Source: Deltaproteobacteria bacterium (GTDB lineage Bacteria; Desulfobacterota; Desulfobacteria; Desulfobacterales; JAFDFH01). Taken from it: DNA of 6,338 nt. The notes below the pieces were generated by a model. It was given only the letters and a program-made list of their open reading frames with translations, made no database searches and was not told the DNA's origin. The stretch covers positions 1 to 6,338 of the forward strand of contig JAFDFH010000154.1 of the NCBI GenBank assembly GCA_019309945.1. The letters run 5' to 3'. Numbering within the stretch: the first letter of the stretch is position 1; each line of letters opens with the position of its first letter. Both the position numbers and the translations under genes were made by a program. Below, piece by piece: positions 1 to 5,726 of the stretch.

Positions 1-497
1 TGCTGGTATCGCATATCAATGTAATCGGGAAAAACTTAAACCGCGAACTGGTTCAGGCATCGGCGCTGCTGCATGATATTACCAAAACGAGAAGCTTTAA
101 AACCATGGAAAACCACGCACGTACCGGCGCTCAATTTTTGAACGATCGGGGATATCCGGAAGTAGGGCATATTGTCAGACAGCATGTGGTCCTTGATGAA
201 TATTTTGCCTCGAAAGAGCTTACTGAGGCAGAGATTGTCAACTATGCGGACAAACGGGTGCTGCACGACCAGGTGGTCTCACTTGAAGAGCGAAAAGATT
301 ATATTTTAGAAAAGTATGGAAAGAAGCCGGAGCGTCGAAGACAGATCTACCTGCTTTGGGCAAAAACCGAAGAACTGGAGAACAGGCTTTTTTGCTGCCT
401 GCCGATTGCTCCCGACGACATTCACCGGCTTATTGAATCAAACGATAGTCTTGCAGACTTTTCAACCTTTCGCAAAGCATATATTCAAAAAGGTTGA
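1..497 (+). CDS. HD-domain phosphohydrolase-like protein (C-terminal part; 5' end outside window)
   Basis: Open from the window edge (reading frame from base 3) to a TGA at 495-497, giving the last 164 residues. The visible fragment has the HD-superfamily metal motif A-L-L-H-D-I-T-K (H24, D25 of the fragment). It is followed by N-H-A-R-T-G-A-Q-F-L and a further histidine in I-V-R-Q-H-V, the usual spacing for an HD/HDIG domain. The stretch Y-A-D-K-R-V followed by V-S-L-E-E-R is typical of bacterial HD phosphohydrolases of this kind and supplies the last metal-binding aspartate. HD proteins hydrolyse phosphate esters, often of nucleotides, but the substrate cannot be read from this fragment. 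The C-terminal ~60 residues are charged and helical, with no recognised domain. The N-terminal part, which may carry another domain, is missing. No other gene is close enough downstream to share an operon. Confidence 0.85.
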   Translation, partial: LVSHINVIGKNLNRELVQASALLHDITKTRSFKTMENHARTGAQFLNDRGYPEVGHIVRQHVVLDEYFASKELTEAEIVNYADKRVLHDQVVSLEERKDYILEKYGKKPERRRQIYLLWAKTEELENRLFCCLPIAPDDIHRLIESNDSLADFSTFRKAYIQKG

Positions 498-530
498 GCA
501 TCAAAAAAGATAAACTCGTAAAAAGTCCGA

Positions 531-663
531 TTTAGACGGTTTCGTAAAAAGTTCGAATTCAAGGCGTGCAAATTTTGTAATCATGAGGCGTACTTATCGT
601 ACGTTGAATGATTGCGAAATGCAGCACAACGCAGAAGTTGGACTTTTTACGAAACCGTCTAAA
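531..663. repeat. 133-bp imperfect palindrome (dispersed fold-back repeat)
   Basis: The outer arms 531-552 and 642-663 are perfect 22-bp inverted copies (core GACGGTTTCGTAAAAAGT). Pairing continues inward with interruptions: GTGC 566-569 with GCAC 624-627, ATTT 572-575 with AAAT 617-620, AATCAT 579-584 with ATGATT 608-613, and CGTAC 589-593 with GTACG 599-603 around a 5-base TTATC loop. The whole unit can therefore fold into one long hairpin. A direct copy of the inner arm sequence, CGTAAAAAGTCCG, lies just outside at 517-529. I find no flanking target duplication. From memory, related hairpins with GTCC/TTTTTACGA arms and a TAAGTACGCCTCA-like centre are scattered through Desulfobacteraceae genomes; I could not verify this. 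There is no T-run after the stem on the + strand, so it does not look like a standard intrinsic terminator for the upstream gene. Confidence 0.85.
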
Positions 664-813
664 AAAGCCCTGGCATCAATCCGTTGAGCAGGTTTGAACA
701 TCAAAGCGCTCTGCAACTCAAGGGTTGCTTTGACAATTATAAATGTCTTGACAACCTAATGGCTGATGATTAATTGTGTTGTTATTCTAAATGCTTCCAA
801 ACGCTCTGAATGG

Positions 814-821
814 TTGCAGTT
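814..821. repeat. Target-site duplication, left copy (TTGCAGTT)
   Basis: This octamer abuts the left end of the 822-958 element and is identical to 959-966 on the other side. Confidence 0.75.
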
Positions 822-958
822 GGGAGCATTACCCGTTTGTAAACGTTATGACAATTCATATTCAGGAAGGGAAGGGATGTGTTTTAGATATCGCCTGGAA
901 GAAATAGGCCATCCCGATCAGACTCTGATACGATTATTAACAAATCGGTAATGCTCCC
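822..958. mobile_element. 137-bp MITE-like element with 19-bp terminal inverted repeats
   Basis: The ends 822-840 and 940-958 are inverted copies matching at 17 of 19 positions, starting GGGAGCATTACC. Immediately outside both ends is the same octamer TTGCAGTT (814-821 and 959-966), which reads as an 8-bp target-site duplication. Complementarity stops exactly at the octamer, so the boundaries are sharp. The interior has no transposase and no convincing gene; a small hairpin (ATCAG 917-921 with CTGAT 925-929) lies near the right end. This fits a non-autonomous miniature inverted-repeat transposable element moved in trans. Several IS families make 8-bp duplications and have GG-starting ends; the ends alone do not let me name one. 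Confidence 0.8.
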
Positions 959-966
959 TTGCAGTT
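959..966. repeat. Target-site duplication, right copy (TTGCAGTT)
   Basis: This octamer abuts the right end of the 822-958 element and is identical to 814-821. The next base on each side differs, so the duplication is 8 bp. Confidence 0.75.
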
Positions 967-1142
967 TGCCTGTAGGCCGATTTACCAGTTTGGGTCAAGT
1001 GACGCTTTTATGGGTTGCACGGACGAACGGGCTAACCGGATCAATCATTTAATTTTATTGAGTAACCCTTGATTTCTATTATCTTTTAAGTTCTTGTTTG
1101 TTCCCGGCTTGTCAGGGTTAAGGTACTCAAAAAGGAGTTCCG

Positions 1143-2258
1143 ATGATCGTTGTTGAATCGGCAGGTATTACCGATGTGGGTCAAAAGCGGAAGGGAAACG
1201 AAGATTCTCTCTTTTTCGATGATGACATGAAGCTTTATGTGGTGGCGGATGGTATGGGGGGACACCAGGCCGGAGAGGTTGCGAGTCGGCTGGTGGTGGA
1301 GACCATTCGTGATTTCATGAAACGACCGATGGGAGACTGCATCGAGGGGGAATTGACCGATTCTGATCAAGCGTTTTCCGAGGAGGCGAACCAGTTTAAT
1401 TCAAGCATCCACCTGGCCAATCAGGTGGTTTACAACGCTGCCCAGCGCAAGGTGTCCTATCAGGGCATGGGGTCGACCGTTTCGGCGGTTTATTTTACGG
1501 GTGAAACCCTGATCGTGACCAATGTGGGCGACAGCCCGGTTTACTTGATTCGAAACGGTGCGATCGAACGTTTATCCATTATTCACACGATGCTCGAAGA
1601 ATATAAAGCCATTGCCCCCAAAGGGGCTAAAATGCCGGGAGAAAAGTTTAAACACGTGCTTACACGGGCCATTGGGACCAAGGAAACAGTGCGGCCGGAT
1701 ACGTCCGAGATTCAGCCTGTTGAAGGTGATATTCTGGTCATCAGTTCCGATGGCTTAACCGACCTCGTTTCGCCGGAGGAGATCCTCGATGTGGTAAATA
1801 AGGAACGGGCTGACAAGGCCTGCCGGATGCTTGTCGATATGGCCAATGATCGAGGTGGACATGACAATATAACATTGATTGTGTTGCATGTTCCAAAGGT
1901 CGAGTTCGGTGATCTTCAACCTTCAATTCAAAAATATCAAATTAAGCCGGGAAAAGAACCCCCCGGGGAAAAACCACAGATTGCCGTTGATTATGACACA
2001 GAGGATGATTCTCATAGAAGTTTTGTTTATCATATCAGTGTTGACGGTGTGATCATCAAAACCCGGGAAGCCTTTGCTGTTGGGCAGGAATTAATGCTTA
2101 CCTTTTCGGTTCTCAACGAACAGATTTCTTTTGTGGTTACGGGAAAAATTGAAAAACGAAATCCCAAGGCAATCCACGTGAAATTTGAAAAGTTAACCCA
2201 GGAACAGCGGAGTATGATAAAGTCTCTTGAAGAGCGGATGTCAGCAGTCACCGGGTAG
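1143..2258 (+). CDS. PP2C-type Ser/Thr protein phosphatase with C-terminal PilZ-like domain
   Basis: This 371-residue protein starts at ATG 1143 behind AAAGGAG (1131-1137) with a 5-base spacer. Residues ~5-250 form a complete bacterial PPM/PP2C phosphatase: G-N-E-D-S (D21), V-A-D-G-M-G-G-H (D36), G-M-G-S-T (108-112), N-V-G-D-S (D130), L-T-R-A-I-G (173-178), S-S-D-G-L-T-D (D203) and G-H-D-N-I-T (D241). The acidic residues expected to hold the catalytic Mn/Mg ions are all present, so it should remove phosphate from Ser/Thr in the cytoplasm. Two differences from the usual family pattern are visible: the common Arg after GDS is Pro132, and the Asp of the common D-H-S/T is Ile (I147-H148-T149). 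A Pro/Lys/Glu-rich linker (~262-290) leads to residues ~292-365, which resemble a PilZ domain (H-I-S-V-D-G-V-I-I-K-T, 297-307), but the c-di-GMP-binding RxxxR is not seen. No membrane segment is present. No kinase gene is visible nearby. Confidence 0.95.
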   Translation: MIVVESAGITDVGQKRKGNEDSLFFDDDMKLYVVADGMGGHQAGEVASRLVVETIRDFMKRPMGDCIEGELTDSDQAFSEEANQFNSSIHLANQVVYNAAQRKVSYQGMGSTVSAVYFTGETLIVTNVGDSPVYLIRNGAIERLSIIHTMLEEYKAIAPKGAKMPGEKFKHVLTRAIGTKETVRPDTSEIQPVEGDILVISSDGLTDLVSPEEILDVVNKERADKACRMLVDMANDRGGHDNITLIVLHVPKVEFGDLQPSIQKYQIKPGKEPPGEKPQIAVDYDTEDDSHRSFVYHISVDGVIIKTREAFAVGQELMLTFSVLNEQISFVVTGKIEKRNPKAIHVKFEKLTQEQRSMIKSLEERMSAVTG

Positions 2259-2261
2259 AAT

Positions 2262-2321
2262 AAAAAAAATAACCGGATGACTCCGCTGGTAGGTTTAACC
2301 ATAAGTTTTTGAGAAGTTACC
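2262..2321. repeat. Solo right end of the 4915-5185 element (copy A)
   Basis: Sixty bases, beginning with an A8 tract 3 bases after the phosphatase stop codon, match 5128-5186 with three substitutions and one single-base gap. The match ends within a base of the right terminus (AAGTTAC, 2314-2320) of the complete element downstream, and both copies have the same orientation. No left terminal repeat or flanking duplication is found, so this looks like a truncated remnant. A small stem (ACCGG 2272-2276 with CTGGT 2286-2290) is conserved in both copies. Confidence 0.85.
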
Positions 2322-2356
2322 TTTATTCGCAATAAGTTGTAGAAATCCCGAGATGT

Positions 2357-2404
2357 AACCAATTAAACTAATTAAACCAACCGAACCAACCGAACCAATT
2401 AACC
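2357..2404. repeat. Degenerate AACCAA-type short tandem repeat
   Basis: The stretch is built from 8-10-base units of the forms AACCAATT, AACTAATT and AACCAACCG, the last tandemly repeated (about 2376-2394), ending in AACC at 2401-2404. It lies between the repeat remnant and the leader of the next gene. No coding role or known binding site is recognised. Confidence 0.65.
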
Positions 2405-2462
2405 ATTGATTTAAACACTAAACCGTTTGGTCTGTTCCCAGTAGCGCAATTTTTTATTTTTT

Positions 2463-2468
2463 GGAGGA
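2463..2468 (+). promoter_or_regulatory. Ribosome binding site (GGAGGA) of the SEC-C gene
   Basis: This strong Shine-Dalgarno core follows a T-rich run (2451-2462). It lies 13 bases before ATG 2482, longer than ideal. It also falls inside the alternative frame opening at TTG 2461, which argues against that TTG as the start. Confidence 0.6.
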
Positions 2469-2481
2469 ATCTTACACCATA

Positions 2482-4890
2482 ATGCATTTAAAAAACTTGG
2501 CCCTAAAGGCAGATATGAAAGAGCCCATCATGGTCGAATGGGTTCTGGATCAACTCGAGGATTTAGACGAAGATAACACTAAAGCGATTGAAGAAAAGCT
2601 CTTCAGCGATATATCCATCCAATATATGCTTGATCATTTTGATTCGGATCTTTTAACCCGAATTTTTCAACAAATATCTTCGCAACGTTTCTCAAATAAA
2701 ATTAAAATTTTGATTGAGAAATGGTCCCAGGGGGAAGATACCTTTGCCGCTTGGTCAGCACCCATCATTACCCAGTGTGACCCGTCGGCGGCTGTCAAAT
2801 TGTTCAATTCCTATTGCAAACAAGGCGTTGTCCAATTTGAAGATTTCAGCAAATGGCTGGGGATTTTGAAAAGTCTGGCATATCTTCCCGTACAAGAAGC
2901 GAAGATTATTTCAACTGATATTATCAAAGCATATCGAGAGCCGATGATCGATGAAAAGATCAAACACAGGTTGTCCTTATATATTCTGGCGATGGCTTGG
3001 ACATATGATCATCCTGGATTCGATACTTTTTTTAAGGAGCATATCCTACACCTGCCGACCGCGTCTAAAGTGCAGTACAATGAACAATTAACACATTTAA
3101 TTGCCATGTTTGATTTCTCGTCGGTCGAGTTTAGCCTTATCAGCGCGATTATGGATGGAGCCGCCTTGCCGTTTTCGGAAATGATAAAACCGTTTTACAT
3201 TGAAACCATACCTGCTGAAGTCTTGGAAAAAGCGGTAAATAACTTAAAAAAACGTTCTTACCATTTTATGGCGTCATTTTTGAACAACTATGGCCATGTC
3301 CTGGAAAATAAAAAGGTTCGAACTGTTTTCCATGGTCTCATCAATGATACTGATCTCATGAACCAATTACACCGGAAAAGACAACGCCCGTATATTTACG
3401 CCATGGTTCTTGCCTGCATGCTGGCATCACTCAAAAAAGAAAAGATGGATCTGTCCGGTGTTCCCATTGACGAGGCCGTGACACTGCTTTCTTCAGATAT
3501 TGAAAACATTCCGGATCTTGACGCGTTTATTTCTTATTTAAAAAGCCAGCAAAAGGAAGATGCCATTCGGTGTTTAACCCATGCGCTTGGAAAGGCATTC
3601 CATCATTTTGGCGCCGGCCATATTATTACCGTCATGGGAGCATTGGGATACGATGCGTTTCTTAAACCCCTGACCGATGCATTATCCACGGATGTTAATA
3701 ATGACTTTCTTGATCATTATGTGGAAGCGGCCCTGGTAAATTACGGGGACCGGGCGGTGGATTTTTTCGAGGATCATTTTAATGACCTGAATGATAACAC
3801 CAAAATTTCCGTACTAGGCATTGTTCAAAAAATCGATGGTCCAAAAACACTTGAATTCATAAATAAATACTTTGATACTTTATGGAAACTTGATCGGGAG
3901 GCACTGCTACGCACGTGTGAAACAATTTGCAGCGAAGAATGTCGTGAACGGTTGAAACCCAAAATCAATAAAGGCCAAACTTTGATTGACCGAACCTATA
4001 TTATTCTATCGTTTCTTACAGATAATAAAACGCCGGAAACCGACAATCTTCTTGAGCAATATTATGAGCAACAGCGGGAGCAAACTGAAATCAGCCATGC
4101 CTTTTTAAAAGGAGAATTACTGGATACGGTTAGACCCTATATTGATGTAGAGCTGCGATGCGAAAAATGTGGCGATGAAAATATTTACCGCTTAAACCAT
4201 ATCATCATAAATGAAAAGGGGAAAGGCGAACCCTATATCGCCCAAGAGTTGAGGTGCCTTAATTGTAATCTCATTTCCAGTTTTGAATTTACTTCAAAAG
4301 GTATGATGGTTTTGACCACCGAAATAATGCGACTATTGCTCTTCAAATCAGAACAGGAGCGCAAGACAGCCTATCAGCAAAGTCCGGTTAAGTTTCTATC
4401 AGTCATTTCCCATGGAAAAACCGTTGATATCGGGGATGCGGTTAGCAAATATCTTTTGGAAATAAAAAAGAATCCTGATGAAACGGAAAACTATATCAGT
4501 TTGGGAAATATTTATTATAATACCAATCAATATACAAAAGCGGGCGATAGTTTTAGAAAAGCAGTCGAAAAAGATCCATCATATCTGCAACCCTATTTTA
4601 CACTTGCTAAAATTGCCGATGATACGGGCAGTCCGGCGGTTGCTTTGAGCAGTCTAGAACAGGGTATTTCCCATTTATCTTCCCCCAAATTTGTAAAATG
4701 GTTTGAGGCTCAAATTCCGGATTTCATCTTCGGATATTGTGAACTCCACAATTCCCTGGTGCAAAGGTTAAAGCGGGATCACCCGTTGATTAATCCATCA
4801 GACTTCAATGTTAAAATAAATATCGGTCGAAATGATCCCTGCCCCTGTGGCAGTGGAAAGAAGTTTAAGAAGTGCTGTTTAATTAAATAG
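2482..4890 (+). CDS. Large helical-repeat protein with zinc ribbon, TPRs and C-terminal SEC-C motif
   Basis: This 802-residue protein, counted from ATG 2482, belongs to no named family I recognise. Residues 1 to ~545 are rich in Leu, Lys, Glu and Asp and read as a run of amphipathic helix pairs (HEAT/TPR-like) without signal peptide or membrane segment, so a cytoplasmic scaffold is likely. Residues 560-595 form a four-cysteine zinc ribbon (R-C-E-K-C-G, C560/C563; R-C-L-N-C-N, C592/C595). Residues ~669-736 are two TPR units (E-N-Y-I-S-L-G-N-I-Y-Y onward; A-V-E-K-D-P-S). The C-terminus is a textbook SEC-C motif, G-R-N-D-P-C-P-C-G-S-G-K-K-F-K-K-C-C (C787, C789, C798, C799), the zinc motif also found at the SecA tail, where it contacts SecB and ribosomes. 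Function is unknown; TPR plus SEC-C suggests protein-protein binding or quality control. A frame seven codons longer from TTG 2461 is possible but would cover the ribosome binding site. The gene appears to stand alone, with repeat-bearing gaps on both sides. Confidence 0.85.
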   Translation: MHLKNLALKADMKEPIMVEWVLDQLEDLDEDNTKAIEEKLFSDISIQYMLDHFDSDLLTRIFQQISSQRFSNKIKILIEKWSQGEDTFAAWSAPIITQCDPSAAVKLFNSYCKQGVVQFEDFSKWLGILKSLAYLPVQEAKIISTDIIKAYREPMIDEKIKHRLSLYILAMAWTYDHPGFDTFFKEHILHLPTASKVQYNEQLTHLIAMFDFSSVEFSLISAIMDGAALPFSEMIKPFYIETIPAEVLEKAVNNLKKRSYHFMASFLNNYGHVLENKKVRTVFHGLINDTDLMNQLHRKRQRPYIYAMVLACMLASLKKEKMDLSGVPIDEAVTLLSSDIENIPDLDAFISYLKSQQKEDAIRCLTHALGKAFHHFGAGHIITVMGALGYDAFLKPLTDALSTDVNNDFLDHYVEAALVNYGDRAVDFFEDHFNDLNDNTKISVLGIVQKIDGPKTLEFINKYFDTLWKLDREALLRTCETICSEECRERLKPKINKGQTLIDRTYIILSFLTDNKTPETDNLLEQYYEQQREQTEISHAFLKGELLDTVRPYIDVELRCEKCGDENIYRLNHIIINEKGKGEPYIAQELRCLNCNLISSFEFTSKGMMVLTTEIMRLLLFKSEQERKTAYQQSPVKFLSVISHGKTVDIGDAVSKYLLEIKKNPDETENYISLGNIYYNTNQYTKAGDSFRKAVEKDPSYLQPYFTLAKIADDTGSPAVALSSLEQGISHLSSPKFVKWFEAQIPDFIFGYCELHNSLVQRLKRDHPLINPSDFNVKINIGRNDPCPCGSGKKFKKCCLIK

Positions 4891-4906
4891 CGCAAACACC
4901 AAATAC

Positions 4907-4914
4907 CAAATACT
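4907..4914. repeat. Target-site duplication, left copy (CAAATACT)
   Basis: This octamer abuts the GTAACTT left end of the 4915-5185 element and is identical to 5186-5193. Confidence 0.8.
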
Positions 4915-5185
4915 GTAACTTATCAATATGTTTCGGTAGGCCCGCTGCGCCATCCGGTAAATTTTTTCAATACGGCCAAAACTTGCCGTTAAGGGCGCCT
5001 AACAGTGACCCACGCACGGGATCTAAAATGAGTGTGTCGCTTAGCACAAACAGGCTACAATAAACAATTTATGCTGTTCGGGTCACTGTAAGCCGCCCTA
5101 AACGGCTTCAAACAGTTGCCCGCTTTGAAAAAAAATACCGGATGACTGCGCTGGTATGTTCAACCATAAGTTTTTGAGAAGTTAC
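4915..5185. mobile_element. 271-bp MITE-like fold-back element, possibly IS66-related
   Basis: The termini are inverted: GTAACTTATCAA (4915-4926) and TTGAGAAGTTAC (5174-5185), 11 of 12 matching. Inverted matching resumes inside: 4951-4970 with 5125-5144 (18 of 20, core CATCCGGTA plus a T-run) and 4986-5011 with 5080-5105 (23 of 26, including ACAGTGACCC). Nearly the whole element is thus one nested palindrome around a ~68-base centre. A perfect octamer, CAAATACT, flanks it on both sides (4907-4914, 5186-5193). It encodes no transposase. An 8-bp duplication with ends beginning GTAA is the known signature of IS66-family transposition, so an IS66-type transposase acting in trans is a reasonable but unproven source. 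The last 59 bases recur at 2262-2321. The element fills most of the 347-base gap between the SEC-C and AMIN genes; nothing else is visible in that gap. Confidence 0.85.
4934..4967 (+). terminator. Possible weak intrinsic terminator inside the element's left arm
   Basis: CGG (4934-4936) and GGC (4939-4941) can pair with CCG (4954-4956) and GCC (4949-4951), leaving a two-base internal loop and a 7-base hairpin loop, followed by a T6 run at 4962-4967. It lies about 45 bases after the SEC-C stop. The stem is short and interrupted, and the sequence is also explained as part of the fold-back element. Confidence 0.25.
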
Positions 5186-5200
5186 CAAATACTTGATAAT
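5174..5200 (+). promoter_or_regulatory. Possible hybrid promoter for the AMIN-queF genes (element -35, flanking -10)
   Basis: TTGAGA (5174-5179) in the right terminal repeat matches the sigma-70 -35 consensus at 5 of 6 positions. GATAAT (5195-5200) in the flanking DNA matches the -10 at 5 of 6. The 15-base spacer is shorter than the preferred 17. A start site near 5207 would leave a leader of about 30 bases before ATG 5238. Confidence 0.3.
5186..5193. repeat. Target-site duplication, right copy (CAAATACT)
   Basis: This octamer directly follows the AAGTTAC right end of the 4915-5185 element and is identical to 4907-4914. Confidence 0.8.
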
Positions 5201-5225
5201 TTCAAGTTTCCGGTTTATCCGGGTT

Positions 5226-5231
5226 GGGGGG
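5226..5231 (+). promoter_or_regulatory. Unusual all-G ribosome binding site of the AMIN gene
   Basis: A run of six G's lies 6 bases before ATG 5238 and is the only Shine-Dalgarno-like sequence there. It supports ATG 5238 over the in-frame TTG at 5193, which lies in the target duplication and has no purine-rich site at suitable distance. Confidence 0.5.
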
Positions 5232-5237
5232 TTTAAA

Positions 5238-5660
5238 ATGAGGTGGAACTTCGTTTTACTGATTCTATGCATTATCGCATTAAATACAGGAACGGGGGTA
5301 CCCGCGGCTGATAACAATTCAGAAGAGATAACCGTAAAGTCCATTTCCTTTCGGGTTGAAAATGGAATTGAAAAGGTGTTTGTTCAGTTGAACACGCATT
5401 ATATTCCCACCGTGGCCGCTCTCGAAGGGGACAAGCCAAGAATTTATATGGATTTTCGGCATATTGTTGCTTGGAGTGGACCTTCCGAAATTCCTGTCAA
5501 TGGGCATTTGATCAAGAAGATACGCGCTCACTTAAACCATGATAAAAATGTTCTTCGGATTGTTTTGGACCTCACGCCTTCTTTAGATTGCAATGTAAAT
5601 CCGGTGTATTACAACGCGGATTACATCTATTGTCTGGAAGTCAGTGAAGTCAAACAATAA
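5238..5660 (+). CDS. Small exported AMIN-domain protein
   Basis: This 140-residue protein starts at ATG 5238. Residues 1-24 are a Sec signal peptide: R2, a hydrophobic core (F5-L15), and a likely signal peptidase I site at V-P-A-A/D (after A24). C11 sits in L-I-L-C, which is not a lipobox, so it should be soluble in the periplasm or attached through partners. Residues ~31-135 follow the AMIN pattern: V-K-S-I-S-F-R-V, then K-V-F-V-Q-L-N, P-R-I-Y-M-D-F (67-73), L-I-K-K-I-R-A (91-97) and L-R-I-V-L-D-L (106-112). AMIN domains in N-acetylmuramoyl-L-alanine amidases and type IV pilus/secretin proteins bind peptidoglycan or localise proteins at the envelope. No catalytic or secretin domain follows, so this is a stand-alone AMIN protein, possibly an envelope-binding adaptor. 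It lies 79 bases before queF in the same direction. Confidence 0.78.
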   Translation: MRWNFVLLILCIIALNTGTGVPAADNNSEEITVKSISFRVENGIEKVFVQLNTHYIPTVAALEGDKPRIYMDFRHIVAWSGPSEIPVNGHLIKKIRAHLNHDKNVLRIVLDLTPSLDCNVNPVYYNADYIYCLEVSEVKQ

Positions 5661-5726
5661 CAAAAAGATGCATGCAAGAAATAGCCTCTGACAAAGTGCA
5701 AGCTGGCGTGCAAAAGTGACGGGGCA

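Larger units (their letters stand above)
498..1142. other. 645-base intergenic region carrying two different fold-back repeats
   Basis: I see no convincing gene here. It holds the 531-663 fold-back, the 822-958 inverted-repeat element with its target duplication (both listed separately) and about 180 bases of plain leader before the phosphatase gene. A 61-codon ATG frame at 766-951 lies largely inside the inverted-repeat element, has no recognisable domain and no good ribosome binding site, so I do not call it a gene. Two TTGACA hexamers (730-735 and 748-753) resemble sigma-70 -35 boxes, but neither has a good -10 at 16-18 bases. TATTAT at 1077-1082 could be a -10 for the phosphatase gene, with only a weak -35 (TTTATT, 1054-1059). 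Confidence 0.6.

Noticed and set aside
531..663. Intrinsic terminator for the HD-domain gene.
   Set aside because: The hairpin is far longer than usual, and an A-run, not a T-run, follows it on the + strand.
701..733. Hairpin TCAAAG/CTTTGA with inner CAAC/GTTG, as a terminator or small RNA.
   Set aside because: The stem is short and asymmetric, has no T-run, and could easily arise by chance.
766..951. A 61-codon ATG frame on the + strand between the HD and phosphatase genes.
   Set aside because: Most of it lies in the TSD-flanked inverted-repeat element, it has no recognised domain and no clear ribosome binding site.
2030..2362. Minus-strand open frame whose N-terminal peptide resembles one from 5108-5344 on the same strand.
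   Set aside because: The shared peptide (V-T-S-Q-K-L-M-V) is just the translation of the duplicated 59/60-base repeat; the rest is antisense to the phosphatase gene.
4986..5105. Possible integron attC site, because GCCTAAC (4997-5003) fits the RYYYAAC core.
   Set aside because: The matching side reads GTAAGCC, not GTTRRRY, no integrase or cassette array is present, and the fold-back plus target duplication explains the sequence better.
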